DNA of 64,000 nucleotides from Phaeospirillum sp. (GTDB lineage Bacteria > Pseudomonadota > Alphaproteobacteria > Rhodospirillales > Magnetospirillaceae): contig JAUSFB010000029.1 of the NCBI GenBank assembly GCA_030651575.1, positions 62,001 to 126,000 of the forward strand, in the 5' to 3' direction. The notes under the pieces are model-generated. The model was not told the DNA's origin. It worked only from the letters and a program-made list of their open reading frames with translations, and did no database searches. The position numbers and the translations under genes are program-made. Of this stretch, positions 18,707 through 27,893 are shown one piece after another (position 1 is the first letter of the stretch; each line of letters begins with the position of its first letter).

Positions 18707-19428
18707 GCTTTTTCCACCTCGGCGGTGAACAGATAGCCACCGCCCCGCACCGTCTTGATCAACTGCGGGTCCTTGGCGTCGTCGCCCAGCCGGCGGCGCA
18801 GGCGGCTGACCTGGATGTCGATGCTGCGATCGAACGGGATCGCCGAACGCCCCCGCGCGAAGTCCAGCAACTGGTCGCGGGACAGCACCCGCCGAGGGTG
18901 CTCGACGAAGACCTGAAGCAGGCTGAACTCGCCGGCCGACAGGCTGACCATGATTCCATCGGGCGAGGTGAGGTCGCGGGTGGCAAGATCGAGACTCCAG
19001 CCCTGAAACTTCAGCCTAGCCCCATGCGGCGCGGCGGCGACGCCATCGGCAACCGACTGCACCCGGCGCAGCACCGCCTTGATCCGGGCCAACAGCTCGC
19101 GCGGGTTGAACGGCTTGGGGACATAATCGTCGGCCCCCATCTCCAACCCGACAATGCGATCGGTATCCTCGCCCATGGCGGTCAGCATGACGATGGGAAT
19201 GTTGGAACGGGCCTCGCGCAGCCGGCGGGTCAGGCTGAGTCCGTCCTCACCCGGCAGCATCAGGTCCAGCACCACCAGATCGATCCGCTTTTCGTCCAGC
19301 AGTTTCATCATCTCGGCCCCGTCGCGGGCCGTGGTGACCCGCAGGCCGTGCCGCGCCAGGAACCGCGCCAGGAGGTCGCGGATTTCACGGTCGTCGTCGA
19401 CCACCAGGATATGAGCGTTGGCGTCCAT
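18703..19428 (-). CDS. OmpR-family response regulator
   Basis: A 241-residue regulator. The receiver has acidic residues in VVDDDREI, phospho-acceptor Asp in LVVLDLMLPGEDG and the conserved Lys in VPKPFNP. The C-terminal winged helix includes the OmpR-type FDRSIDIQVSRLRRRLGDD and TVRGGGYLF. The start at 19428 (MDANAHILVVDDD) is preferred over an upstream GTG-type start that would add 32 unrelated residues. It is the first gene of an operon with the histidine kinase and is divergent from hisG. Confidence 0.92.
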   Translation of the reverse strand: MDANAHILVVDDDREIRDLLARFLARHGLRVTTARDGAEMMKLLDEKRIDLVVLDLMLPGEDGLSLTRRLREARSNIPIVMLTAMGEDTDRIVGLEMGADDYVPKPFNPRELLARIKAVLRRVQSVADGVAAAPHGARLKFQGWSLDLATRDLTSPDGIMVSLSAGEFSLLQVFVEHPRRVLSRDQLLDFARGRSAIPFDRSIDIQVSRLRRRLGDDAKDPQLIKTVRGGGYLFTAEVEKA

Positions 19429-19580
19429 GAAACCGTTATAACCCGACCGCCGCCCGACGTCGGTCGCTTTTCGGTAACCGATGGTAACAGCCGGACGGAC
19501 AGAGCTTGAACCATACGCTGGCATGCGAACGCGAAACCTTGTAGATAGTGCTGCCCCCGCAGGAATGAGTTTATAAGACC

Positions 19581-20240
19581 GTGCGACCTGAAGACAAACT
19601 GGTGATCGCCCTTCCCAAGGGCCGAATTCTCGAAGAGGCCATGCCGTTGGTGCGTGCCGCCGGTATCGAGCCCGAACCCGCCTTCGATGATCCGAAGAGC
19701 CGGCTGTTGCGCTTTGCCACCAACCATCCCCATATCGATATCATTCGGGTGCGCTCGTTCGACGTCGCGACCTTTGTCGCGTTCGGCGCCGCCCATCTCG
19801 GCATCGCAGGAAATGACGTGTTGATGGAATTCGATTATCCGGAAATCTACGCCCCGCTGGATCTGGGAATCGGCAAGTGCCGCCTGTCGGTGGCCGAGCC
19901 CGACGACGTCGCCGCCGGCGACGACCCCCGGCGCTGGAGCCATGTGCGCATCGCCACCAAGTATCCCGAGGTGACGCGCCGCCACTTCGCCGCCCGTGGC
20001 GTCCAGGCCGAATGCGTCAAGCTGAACGGCGCCATGGAACTGGCCCCGTCGCTGGGCCTGTGCTCGCGCATCGTCGATCTGGTCTCGTCCGGGGCCACCC
20101 TGGTGGCCAACGGCCTGAAGGAGGTCGAGGTGATCGCCGAGGTGACGTCGCGCCTGATCGTCAACCGCGCCGCCTTGAAAACCCGCTCCGACGAAATGAC
20201 CGGCTGGATCGAAAACTTCCGCAAGGCCTGTCAGGCATGA
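19581..20240 (+). CDS. hisG: ATP phosphoribosyltransferase, short form
   Basis: A 219-residue enzyme catalysing the first step of histidine synthesis. The start [14 protein letters not shown] and the [14 protein letters not shown] block are typical, and the length is that of the short HisG, which needs the regulatory subunit HisZ; no hisZ is in the window. The start is a GTG at 19581. It overlaps hisD as ATGA (20237-20240). Confidence 0.95.
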   Translation: MRPEDKLVIALPKGRILEEAMPLVRAAGIEPEPAFDDPKSRLLRFATNHPHIDIIRVRSFDVATFVAFGAAHLGIAGNDVLMEFDYPEIYAPLDLGIGKCRLSVAEPDDVAAGDDPRRWSHVRIATKYPEVTRRHFAARGVQAECVKLNGAMELAPSLGLCSRIVDLVSSGATLVANGLKEVEVIAEVTSRLIVNRAALKTRSDEMTGWIENFRKACQA

Positions 20241-21535
20241 AAGAGCTGCTATCGACCGATGCCGGCTTCGAGGCCGACTTCGCCGCCCTGCTGGATATGA
20301 AGCGAGAAACCAGCGAAGACGTCGATTCCCTGGTCGCCGCCATCCTGGCCGATGTCAAACGCCAGGGCGACGCTGCGCTGATCAGCTATACCGCCCGCTT
20401 TGACCGGTTGGAACTGACCCCCGCCACCTTGCGCGTCACCGCCCAGGAAGTGGACGAGGCCGCCGAGGCCTGCGCCCCTGACCTGATCGCGGCACTGGAG
20501 TTGGCCGCCAAGCGGATTCAGGCCTTCCACGCGAGGCAACTGCCCAAGGACCATGCCTTCACCGATCGGACCGGCGTCAGGCTGGGACTGCGCTGGACGG
20601 CGGTACAGTCCGCCGGCCTTTACGTTCCCGGCGGCACCGCCGCCTACCCGTCCTCGGTACTGATGAACGCCATCCCCGCCAAGGTCGCGGGAGTCGAGCG
20701 GCTGGTGATGGTGGTCCCCACCCCCGGCGGGCGCCTCAACCCGCTGGTGCTGGCGGCCGCCAGGATCGTCGGCATCGACGAGATCTATCGGGTCGGCGGT
20801 GCCCAGGCGGTGGGTGCGCTGGCCTATGGCACCCAGACCATCCGGCCGGTGGACAAGATCGTCGGCCCCGGAAACGCCTATGTGGCCGCCGCCAAGCGCC
20901 GGGTCTTCGGCACGGTCGGCATCGACATGATCGCGGGACCATCGGAAATCCTGGTGGTGGCCGACGGCGGCAACGATCCCGCCTGGATCGCCGCCGACCT
21001 GCTCAGTCAGGCCGAACACGACACCGCCGCCCAAAGCATCCTGATCACCGATGACCGCGCCTTTGGCCAACGGGTGGCCGAGGCGGTGGAATCCCTGCTC
21101 AAGACCCTGCCGCGGGCCGCCATCGCCCGCGAAAGCTGGGACCGCTTTGGCGCCATCATCGTGGTGCACGATATCGAGGACACGGTGGCGCTGATCGACC
21201 GCATCGCCCCCGAACATCTGGAACTGGCGGTGACCGACCCGGACGCTATCGCAGCCAAGGTCCGCAACGCCGGCGCCATCTTCCTGGGCCGCTACACCCC
21301 GGAAGCCGTCGGCGACTATGTGGGCGGCCCCAACCATGTGCTTCCCACCGCACGCTCGGCCCGGTTCTCGTCGGGCCTGGGCGTGCTGGACTTCATGAAG
21401 CGCACCACCTTGCTGGGCTGCGACGCCCAATCCCTGCGGGCCATCGGGCCGGCGGCGGTGACCCTGGCCGAGGCCGAGGGATTGGGAGCGCATGGCCTGT
21501 CGGTCTCCATGCGGCTTAATCCGGGGGCGGACTGA
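20237..21535 (+). CDS. hisD: Histidinol dehydrogenase
   Basis: A 432-residue NAD-dependent enzyme that oxidises histidinol to histidine, the last step of the pathway. Visible family blocks are [60 protein letters not shown] and the zinc/active-site regions [10 protein letters not shown] and APEHLEL. The ATG at 20237 overlaps hisG; the stop overlaps the next start (TGATG at 21533-21537). Confidence 0.96.
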   Translation: MKELLSTDAGFEADFAALLDMKRETSEDVDSLVAAILADVKRQGDAALISYTARFDRLELTPATLRVTAQEVDEAAEACAPDLIAALELAAKRIQAFHARQLPKDHAFTDRTGVRLGLRWTAVQSAGLYVPGGTAAYPSSVLMNAIPAKVAGVERLVMVVPTPGGRLNPLVLAAARIVGIDEIYRVGGAQAVGALAYGTQTIRPVDKIVGPGNAYVAAAKRRVFGTVGIDMIAGPSEILVVADGGNDPAWIAADLLSQAEHDTAAQSILITDDRAFGQRVAEAVESLLKTLPRAAIARESWDRFGAIIVVHDIEDTVALIDRIAPEHLELAVTDPDAIAAKVRNAGAIFLGRYTPEAVGDYVGGPNHVLPTARSARFSSGLGVLDFMKRTTLLGCDAQSLRAIGPAAVTLAEAEGLGAHGLSVSMRLNPGAD

Positions 21536-22008
21536 TGCCCCACCGGCAGAAGCTGATCCACGTTCAGCTCGATGAAAAGACCATGGTGCGCCGCGCCGCC
21601 GAGGTCGAACACGAGCGCGCCGTGGCCATCTACGATCTGCTGGAAGAAAACTACTTCGCCCTCAACGGCGAGTTCATCGGCCCCTACCACCTGCATCTGC
21701 GCCTGGAAGACAACCGGCTGATCTTCGACATCCGGGCCGAGGGCGGCGACCCGCTGACCCTGGTGCCGCTGCCGCTCAAGACCTTCCAGTCGGTGGTCAA
21801 AGACTATTTCATGATCTGCGAAAGCTATTTCAGCGCCATCAAGAAGTCGACGCCATCGCAGATCGAGGCCATCGACATGGGCCGCCGAGGCCTGCACAAC
21901 GAAGGCTCCGAACTCCTGCGCGAGCGTCTGCACGGCAAGATCGACATCGACTTCGACACCGCGCGGCGGCTGTTCACCCTCATCTGTGTCCTGCATATCA
22001 GGGGGTAG
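21535..22008 (+). CDS. UPF0262 family protein
   Basis: A 157-residue protein with the UPF0262 pattern: an RKL-type start ([11 protein letters not shown]), [17 protein letters not shown] and the [15 protein letters not shown] helix. It is a small cytoplasmic family found beside hisD in alphaproteobacteria; function is not known. The start overlaps the hisD stop (TGATG). Confidence 0.9.
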   Translation: MPHRQKLIHVQLDEKTMVRRAAEVEHERAVAIYDLLEENYFALNGEFIGPYHLHLRLEDNRLIFDIRAEGGDPLTLVPLPLKTFQSVVKDYFMICESYFSAIKKSTPSQIEAIDMGRRGLHNEGSELLRERLHGKIDIDFDTARRLFTLICVLHIRG

Positions 22009-22010
22009 GG

Positions 22011-22454
22011 TTGGGCGATCTTCCGTCCGCCGTTCTGTTCTGCTGCACCATGAACGCCGTGCGCTCCCCCATGGCCGAGGGGCTGATGAAGCGCTTCCAC
22101 GGCAAAAGCATCTATGTCTATTCGGTGGGGGTGCGCCGGGGCGAGCCCGACCCCTTCGTGGTCCAGGTGATGGACGAGGTCGGCATCGACGTCTCCAAAC
22201 ACCGCCCCCGCCTGTTCGAGGAATTGGAGGATGACAGCTTCGACGTGGTGATCTCGCTGTCGCCGGAAGCCCAGCACAAGGCGGTGGACCTGACCCGGCA
22301 CAACGCCTGCGAGGTCGAGTACTGGCCCACTTTCGACCCCACCCTGGTGGAGGGAAACCGGGAGGTCATGCTGGACGCCTACCGCAAGGTCCGCGACGAG
22401 TTGGAGCGCCACATCCTCAAACGCTTCCCCATCCACGGCATGGCGCGGGAGTAA
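22011..22454 (+). CDS. Low-molecular-weight protein tyrosine phosphatase/arsenate-reductase-like protein
   Basis: A 147-residue protein beginning with TTG two bases after the UPF0262 stop. The P-loop CTMNAVRS (C-x5-R-S) near residue 12 is that of LMW phosphatases, and the C-terminal WPTFDPT replaces the more common acid loop DPxG, a difference that recurs in this alphaproteobacterial neighbourhood. Substrate unknown; it belongs to the hisG-hisD-UPF0262-infA gene string. Confidence 0.82.
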   Translation: MGDLPSAVLFCCTMNAVRSPMAEGLMKRFHGKSIYVYSVGVRRGEPDPFVVQVMDEVGIDVSKHRPRLFEELEDDSFDVVISLSPEAQHKAVDLTRHNACEVEYWPTFDPTLVEGNREVMLDAYRKVRDELERHILKRFPIHGMARE

Positions 22455-22566
22455 TGTCGGCAAGCCAATAAAGTGACCCGCCTCATGGTCCCTCCGTCGC
22501 CGGGCGGGCGCATCCACGCCCTTGTCTTTCGCGGCATGGGCCGTGCCGGCCCTCGGCCGCAACTCC

Positions 22567-22603
22567 GAGCCAATGAATAATTTCATTGGCTCGTCGGTAT
22601 AAT
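22567..22603 (+). promoter_or_regulatory. Perfect inverted repeat overlapping the infA promoter
   Basis: A perfect 11-base inverted repeat (GAGCCAATGAA, loop TAAT, TTCATTGGCTC; 22567-22592) is followed five bases later by a perfect -10 box TATAAT (22598-22603). The right arm occupies the spacer and the left arm covers the -35 area. It could be an operator for a repressor, or the terminator hairpin of the upstream operon (no T-run follows). Confidence 0.55.
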
Positions 22604-22692
22604 CCTATTGCTGCATCGCGAAAAAGCTTGACCAAACACCGTCCAGCGCTCACTTATCTTTCCGCGCGGAAGTAGATCTGTATGGAGGACCA

Positions 22693-22911
22693 ATGGCGAA
22701 AGAGGATGTGATCGAGTTTTCGGGCACAGTCACCGAACTGCTCCCCAATGCCATGTTCAGGGTTAAACTCGACAACGAACACGAAATCCTTGCCCACACC
22801 TCCGGCAAGATGCGCAAGAACCGCATTCGCGTGCTGGCCGGTGATCGGGTCAACGTGGAAATGACGCCCTACGACTTGACCAAGGGCCGCATCACGTTCC
22901 GTTACAAGTAA
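22693..22911 (+). CDS. infA: Translation initiation factor IF-1
   Basis: A 72-residue OB-fold protein with the IF-1 sequence [22 protein letters not shown] and the C-terminal [12 protein letters not shown]. It binds the 30S A site during initiation. GGAGGACC stands five bases before the ATG. The maf gene follows four bases after the stop. Confidence 0.98.
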   Translation: MAKEDVIEFSGTVTELLPNAMFRVKLDNEHEILAHTSGKMRKNRIRVLAGDRVNVEMTPYDLTKGRITFRYK

Positions 22912-22915
22912 CGCC

Positions 22916-23512
22916 ATGAGTGGCCTTGTCGAGAGTCCGACGCTGGTTCTGGCGTCGGCTTCGCCCCGGCGTCTCGACCTGCTGCGCCAGATCGCCATCG
23001 TGCCCGGCGCCGTCGATCCCGCCCATATTGATGAAGCGCCCGCCAAGGGTGAGCTCCCCGTTCCCCATGCCCGCCGTCTGGCGGAGGAAAAGGCCCGCGC
23101 CGTCGCCCTGCGCCATCCCGGCCGGTTCATCCTGGCCGCCGACACGGTGGTGGCCTGTGGACGCCGGATCCTGCCCAAGGCCGAGGACGCCGCCACCGCC
23201 CGCAAATGCCTGACCCTGCTGTCGGGCCGCCGTCATCGCGTTCATGGCGGCGTCTGCCTGATCTCGCCCGATGGAAAACTGCGTCAACGGCTGGTATCGA
23301 CCATCGTCACCTTCAAGCGCCTGACCCCCGCCGAAATCGACGCCTATATGGCCTCGGGCGAATGGGACGGCAAGGCCGGCGGCTACGCCATCCAGGGCTA
23401 TGCCGCCCGCTTCGTGCGCGCCGTCTCGGGCTCCTACTCCAACATCGTCGGCCTGCCGCTGTTCGAGACCACCGCCCTGCTGGAGGGCTCGGGATTTTTC
23501 AGCACATCTTGA
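22916..23512 (+). CDS. maf: Maf-like nucleotide pyrophosphatase
   Basis: A 198-residue Maf protein. The family marks are SASPRRLDLL near residue 13, ILAADTVVACG (catalytic Asp) and the GKAGGYAIQGYAARFV C-terminal block. Maf proteins hydrolyse nucleoside triphosphates including modified ones. It follows infA closely; its 3' end overlaps the converging DUF47 gene by 14 bases. Confidence 0.93.
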   Translation: MSGLVESPTLVLASASPRRLDLLRQIAIVPGAVDPAHIDEAPAKGELPVPHARRLAEEKARAVALRHPGRFILAADTVVACGRRILPKAEDAATARKCLTLLSGRRHRVHGGVCLISPDGKLRQRLVSTIVTFKRLTPAEIDAYMASGEWDGKAGGYAIQGYAARFVRAVSGSYSNIVGLPLFETTALLEGSGFFSTS

Positions 23513-24140
23513 CCACGATGTCGTGCAGCGTGTTGGCGCAATAGGCCAACCGGTCGGCGGCATTGGCGAGGTGGCGATAGATCTCGCGCCGCTTGAACAT
23601 GGAAATATAATCCTCGCCCTGAAACAGCTCCGCCAAGGCGAGGCGGTAGATTTTTTCCACCCGCCGCTCGGACTTGCGAGCCCGGTCGGCGTCCTCGGCC
23701 GCCGCCGCCGGCTGGGTCGCCAACCGGCCAAAGCCGGCGATCAGCGCCTCCGCCCCTTCCCGCAGCCGCAGCGCCATGTCGAGGCAACGCTGGTCCGGCG
23801 CCAGCCCCAACGCATCCATCTCGCTGACCGTGCTTTTGCAATAATTGACGATCTCGTCGAGGCCGGTGATGGCGCGGTAGATATCCTCGCGGTCGATGGG
23901 GGTTGAAAACGCCTCGTTCAGGATATGGGTATTGCGGGCCTTGACCTTGTCGGCCTCGTGCTCGTCCAGCTTGATCAGCTTGCCGATCTCGGGATCGCCG
24001 GTCTCCATGAAGTCAACCAGCAGCCTGACGGTATGACCGACCTGAACGCATTGCTCGGACAGCAGGCCGAAGAAGTCCGGCGTCTTGGGGAAGACCCGGT
24101 CGAACAGCCGGCGAAAGATCGATGGTGGGTCGGTGGTCAT
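23499..24140 (-). CDS. DUF47 (PhoU-like) protein
   Basis: A 213-residue all-helical protein of the DUF47 family: VFPKTPDFFGLLSEQC at the start and the helix EHEADKVKARNTHILNEAFSTPIDREDIYRAI, which carries the family's conserved acid/His pairs. DUF47 proteins accompany Pit phosphate carriers and are thought to regulate them. It lies ten bases downstream of such a carrier gene. Confidence 0.9.
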   Translation of the reverse strand: MTTDPPSIFRRLFDRVFPKTPDFFGLLSEQCVQVGHTVRLLVDFMETGDPEIGKLIKLDEHEADKVKARNTHILNEAFSTPIDREDIYRAITGLDEIVNYCKSTVSEMDALGLAPDQRCLDMALRLREGAEALIAGFGRLATQPAAAAEDADRARKSERRVEKIYRLALAELFQGEDYISMFKRREIYRHLANAADRLAYCANTLHDIVVKMC

Positions 24141-24150
24141 GGCATCTCCC

Positions 24151-25182
24151 TCAAAACACGGCCCGCTGGACCGCGAACAAGATAGCGCCCATCAGGGCAG
24201 AGCAAGGAATGGTGACGACCCAGGTGGTGGTGATCTCCTTCGCCTTGCCCCAGCGCACCGCGCGCGGATGCTCGGACGCGCCGATCCCCATGATGGAGGT
24301 CGCCACCACATGGGTGGTCGAGACCGGCGCGCCCAACATGGAGGCGGCGAAGATCACCGTCGCCGAGGTGACCTGGGAGTCCAGCGCGTGAATCGGCCGC
24401 ACCCGGTAGATGGCGAAGCCCAAGGTGCGCACGATCCGCCAGCCGCCCGACAAAATCCCGGCGGTCAGGGCCAGCGAGCAGGCCAGCATCACCCAGAACG
24501 GTACCTGAAAGGCCGGGATATAGCCGCCCAGATACAGGGCCAGGGTCAGGATGCCCATGCTCTTCTGGGCGTCGTTGGCGCCGTGGGAGAAAGCCAGACC
24601 GGCCGAGGTCAGGAACTGGGCATGACGCAACTGGTGATTGGCCGCCGGTTTGGCGGCACGCAGGACGGCCTGCATGATCCGGTGAACCAGAAAGCCGACG
24701 CCAAAGCCGAATACCGGCGACAACACCAGCGCCAGCAGCACCTTGGCAACCCCGGTCAGACGCCCTTGCCCCAGTTCGGCGAAGCCCCACGCCACATGAT
24801 CGGCCCCGGCCGATACCGCCACCGCCCCCACCAGCCCCCCGACCAGGGCATGGGAGGACGAGGAGGGAATCCCCTTCCACCAAGTGACGAAGTTCCAGAC
24901 AATCGCCCCCAGCAGGCCGCACAACAAGGTAACGACCGCCAGATGGCTGCCCAGATCATCCAGATGGATAAACGAACCGATGGTGTTGGCGACCGCCGTC
25001 CCCCCCAACAGGGGGCCGAGAAACTCGAACACGCCGACCACCATCACCGCCTGGGCGGGGGTCATGGCGCGGGACGCGATCACCGTGGCGACGATATTGG
25101 CGGCATCGTGGAAGCCGTTGGTGTAGTCGAACAGCAGCACGATCACCACCGCCGCCACCGTCATCGCCAGGATCGGATCCAT
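24151..25182 (-). CDS. pit: Low-affinity inorganic phosphate transporter (Pit family)
   Basis: A 343-residue inner-membrane protein. The two PiT signatures are visible: DYTNGFHDAANIVATVIAS near the N-terminus and FSHGANDAQKSMGILTLAL in the second half. Pit carriers co-transport metal-phosphate with protons. The ATG at 25182 (MDPILAMT) removes 39 N-terminal residues of the long open frame that show no family resemblance. It is co-transcribed with the DUF47 gene. Confidence 0.9.
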   Translation of the reverse strand: MDPILAMTVAAVVIVLLFDYTNGFHDAANIVATVIASRAMTPAQAVMVVGVFEFLGPLLGGTAVANTIGSFIHLDDLGSHLAVVTLLCGLLGAIVWNFVTWWKGIPSSSSHALVGGLVGAVAVSAGADHVAWGFAELGQGRLTGVAKVLLALVLSPVFGFGVGFLVHRIMQAVLRAAKPAANHQLRHAQFLTSAGLAFSHGANDAQKSMGILTLALYLGGYIPAFQVPFWVMLACSLALTAGILSGGWRIVRTLGFAIYRVRPIHALDSQVTSATVIFAASMLGAPVSTTHVVATSIMGIGASEHPRAVRWGKAKEITTTWVVTIPCSALMGAILFAVQRAVF

Positions 25183-25317
25183 GCACCCACCCGTGTCTCG
25201 ACACTCCGTCACGCTAACACGGAGAACCCCGAAACATATGGCCTTTTGACATGACGGCGAGCCGGCGTTAAACCTGCTGGCCTTGATCACCGCCCCCATC
25301 GAAGGGATCTCGAACCC

Positions 25318-26781
25318 GTGAGCCGAGCCGATCCCTACCGCGTCACGGTCATCGGTCTCGCCGTGCTGACCGTGGTCATGTTCGCCTATCCCTGCCTGCG
25401 CATCGACGCCGAGTTCGAGATCGACTATAACGAGGGCTGGAACGCCTTCCTCCAGGGTCTGGCCGTCTCCGGCGTCTCGCCCTATTCGGGGGGGGGGGCG
25501 CTGTTCTTCAACAATTATCCGCCGCTGTCCTTTTACCTTGTCGGGCTGCTGGGCCTGGCGGTGGGAGACCCGGTGCTGGCCGGACGCCTACTTTCCGTCC
25601 TGGCCATGGGCGTCATCGCGGTCAGCGCGGGAGTGGTGACGCGCGCCAATGGCGGCTCGCGCCCGGATGCCGGGCTGGCGGCGGCGACCTGTTGCGCCAT
25701 GTTCTGCGCCTTCGCCACCGATTATGTCGGCGTCGATGATCCGCAGCTGCTGGCCCAGGGACTGCTCTGCGCCGGCTTTGCCCTTTATGTAAGCGGACGG
25801 CCGACACCAGCGCGGATGGCGGCGGTGGCGCTGCTGTTCGCCCTCGGCCTGTTGACCAAGCACAATGTCCTGGTCCTGCCGCTGGTGGTCACCGTCCATG
25901 CCCTGTGGCGGGCGCCGGCCGCCGGGCGCTGGACCTTCCTGACGGTCGGGCTGACCCTGATCGCCATCGCCACCGCGACCATCGCCATGCTGTTCGGCGC
26001 GGACTTTTTCCGCCTGCTGCTGGCGCCGCGCATCTATGACGCCACCCGAGGCTTCCTCCTGACCATGGAGGTGCTGGGGCGCATCCAGGCGCCGCTGGCC
26101 ATCGCCGGACTTTACCTGTTACTGGCCCGCGACGGCGCCATCGGCGGTATGGTCGCCGCCTATCTGGCCGGCAGCCTGCTGTTGGGCATAGGCTTTTCCG
26201 GCGGGGCCGGCGTCGATATCAATATCTTCTTCGACGCCATGATCGCATCGGCCATGGGCATCGGGCTGACGGCCACATGGTTGCGAAGCCGCCAGGGCCT
26301 TCCCCGCTCCGCCCCGGCGATGCTGGCGGTGCTGGCGAATATCGGAGTGTTGCTGCTGACGCCGCAGGTGCTGGGCCGGATGGTTGTCGAAGCCCTGGGC
26401 GACTACGCCGAGCGTGAGACGCTGTTCCGCGCCGACGTGGACTATCTGGGCCAGATCCCCGGCCCGGCGGTGTGCGAATCCATGCTGCTGTGCCTGCGCG
26501 CCGGCAAGGAAATAACCATCGACCCCTATAATGTGCTTCAGGCCAGCCTGACCGGGCGGCTGCCGCCAGAGTATTTGGAAGGGATGCTGCGCCGGCACGC
26601 ATTCGCCATCGTCCAGATCAGCAGCATGCGCGAGCATCCGCTGGACGAAGCCAAGGGGCTTCAGGTGATTCCACCACGCTTCGTCAATTTCAGCGATGGC
26701 GTCTTCGACGAATTGGCCCGCTCCTACACGGTCGATCGCGTCGGATTGACAGGGCGGTTTCACCGGCCAAAGCCGCCGTGA
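25318..26781 (+). CDS. Polytopic membrane glycosyltransferase-like protein (GT39/ArnT type)
   Basis: A 487-residue protein with about ten membrane helices. An acidic motif DYNEGWNAF in the first periplasmic loop, followed by NNYPPLSFYLVG, recalls the GT39/ArnT-type lipid-sugar transferases, whose catalytic acid lies in that loop. The start is a GTG at 25318. The tract of 11 guanines at codons 57-60 makes the reading frame prone to slippage. A soluble C-terminal domain of about 120 residues follows the last helix. Substrate unknown. Confidence 0.7.
   Translation: MSRADPYRVTVIGLAVLTVVMFAYPCLRIDAEFEIDYNEGWNAFLQGLAVSGVSPYSGGGALFFNNYPPLSFYLVGLLGLAVGDPVLAGRLLSVLAMGVIAVSAGVVTRANGGSRPDAGLAAATCCAMFCAFATDYVGVDDPQLLAQGLLCAGFALYVSGRPTPARMAAVALLFALGLLTKHNVLVLPLVVTVHALWRAPAAGRWTFLTVGLTLIAIATATIAMLFGADFFRLLLAPRIYDATRGFLLTMEVLGRIQAPLAIAGLYLLLARDGAIGGMVAAYLAGSLLLGIGFSGGAGVDINIFFDAMIASAMGIGLTATWLRSRQGLPRSAPAMLAVLANIGVLLLTPQVLGRMVVEALGDYAERETLFRADVDYLGQIPGPAVCESMLLCLRAGKEITIDPYNVLQASLTGRLPPEYLEGMLRRHAFAIVQISSMREHPLDEAKGLQVIPPRFVNFSDGVFDELARSYTVDRVGLTGRFHRPKPP
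25488..25498 (+). repeat. Poly-G tract of 11 inside a coding region
   Basis: Eleven uninterrupted guanines encode SGGGA. With 11 the frame is open to the stop at 26781; a change of one base would truncate the protein shortly after. Tracts of this length mediate phase variation in surface-sugar genes of other bacteria. Confidence 0.85.
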
Positions 26782-26825
26782 CACCGGCGAGCCAATAAAC
26801 CAAAGTGGTCCGATGGAGTGTAAAT

Positions 26826-27461
26826 ATGGGGCCTCTGACATCCGACCTGTTGGTCCGGGCCTATTCCATGGGCGTATTTCCCATGGCGCGCAGCCGAGAC
26901 GACCCCCGACTGTACTGGATCGATCCGGAACAGCGGGGAATCCTGCCGCTGGAAACATTTCACGTCTCGAAGCGGTTACGCCGGACCCTGCGCAAGGGCG
27001 GCTTCGAGATTCGCTGCGATACGGCGTTCGAGGCGGTGATGCGAGCCTGCGGCGAGCCGACCGACGACCGTCCCGATTCATGGATCAACGAAGAAATCGT
27101 GCGGCTGTTCGTCGAGCTGTTCCGGCTTGGTCTGGCCCATTCGGTGGAGACCTGGCGGGACGGGCGGCTGGTGGGCGGGCTCTACGGCCTGGGGCTGGGA
27201 GCGGCCTTTTTCGGCGAAAGCATGTTCTCGCGCGAGACCGACGCCTCGAAAGTGGCGCTGGTCCATCTGGTGGCACGGCTGAAGCTGGGCGGGTTCCGCC
27301 TGCTGGACACCCAGTTCGTCACCGCCCATCTCCAGCAGTTCGGCGCCGTCGAAATTCCCCGTCACGCCTATCAGGATCTGCTGGCCGCCGCCATCGGGCA
27401 AAACGCCTATTTCGACCGCCGGCCCGGCCTGGACTGGCAAGCCGCGCTCTTGCCCCGATGA
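26826..27461 (+). CDS. aat: Leucyl/phenylalanyl-tRNA-protein transferase
   Basis: A 211-residue enzyme that adds Leu or Phe to N-terminal Lys/Arg, marking proteins for ClpAP. Hallmarks are LLVRAYSMGVFPMA, the YWIDPEQRGILPLETFHVSKRLRR block, WINEEIV and GGLYGLGLGAAFFGESMFSR. The ATG at 26826 puts MGPLTSDLLVRAYS at the expected family start. It sits next to the DUF2155/MCE cluster, a neighbourhood seen in related alphaproteobacteria. Confidence 0.95.
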   Translation: MGPLTSDLLVRAYSMGVFPMARSRDDPRLYWIDPEQRGILPLETFHVSKRLRRTLRKGGFEIRCDTAFEAVMRACGEPTDDRPDSWINEEIVRLFVELFRLGLAHSVETWRDGRLVGGLYGLGLGAAFFGESMFSRETDASKVALVHLVARLKLGGFRLLDTQFVTAHLQQFGAVEIPRHAYQDLLAAAIGQNAYFDRRPGLDWQAALLPR

Positions 27462-27500
27462 TGATTGCCTCATACGGGGCTCCCGCCCCGGATGGCGCCC

Positions 27501-27893
27501 TTAGCGAGACTTGCCGTTGCGGCAGTCCAGCACCCAGATATCGTAAACCGGATGCTCCATGGCCGACAGGGCCGGGCTGGAGGCGAACATCCAACCCCGG
27601 AACAGGCCGGTGGCGGGGAAGTTGGGACGCAGCTCCCAGATATCAAGGAAAGCGGCGCTTTCCGGCTGATCCTCGGGACGACGCTTCTTGCAGGCCCTGG
27701 CGATGATCTCCAGAGCGCCGAAATGCACCGGGGTTCCCACCGGCACCTCGATATTGACCACCCGGGCGGAAACCTTGTCGAGACCCTGAAGAATAGCGGT
27801 ATCGAAAGCCAGATCCATTCCGGCCGCCTGCGCCCAGGCGGTTGCCGGCAACCCGGCCACCATCACCGCCGCCAGGATCGATGAGGTTCTCAT
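27501..27893 (-). CDS. DUF2155 periplasmic protein
   Basis: A 130-residue exported protein: signal peptide to about residue 22 (cleavage near AWA-QA), then the DUF2155 core with FGALEIIARACKKRRPED, AAFLDIWEL and FRGWMFASSPALSAMEHPVYDIWVLDC. Two cysteines remain. Function unknown; its start overlaps the upstream MlaD-like stop (27890-27893), so both belong to one operon. Confidence 0.9.
   Translation of the reverse strand: MRTSSILAAVMVAGLPATAWAQAAGMDLAFDTAILQGLDKVSARVVNIEVPVGTPVHFGALEIIARACKKRRPEDQPESAAFLDIWELRPNFPATGLFRGWMFASSPALSAMEHPVYDIWVLDCRNGKSR

Noticed and set aside
19877-20236. Upstream extension of the hisD frame inside hisG
   Set aside because: Arginine-rich out-of-frame reading of hisG; the ATG at 20237 overlapping the hisG stop is the true start.
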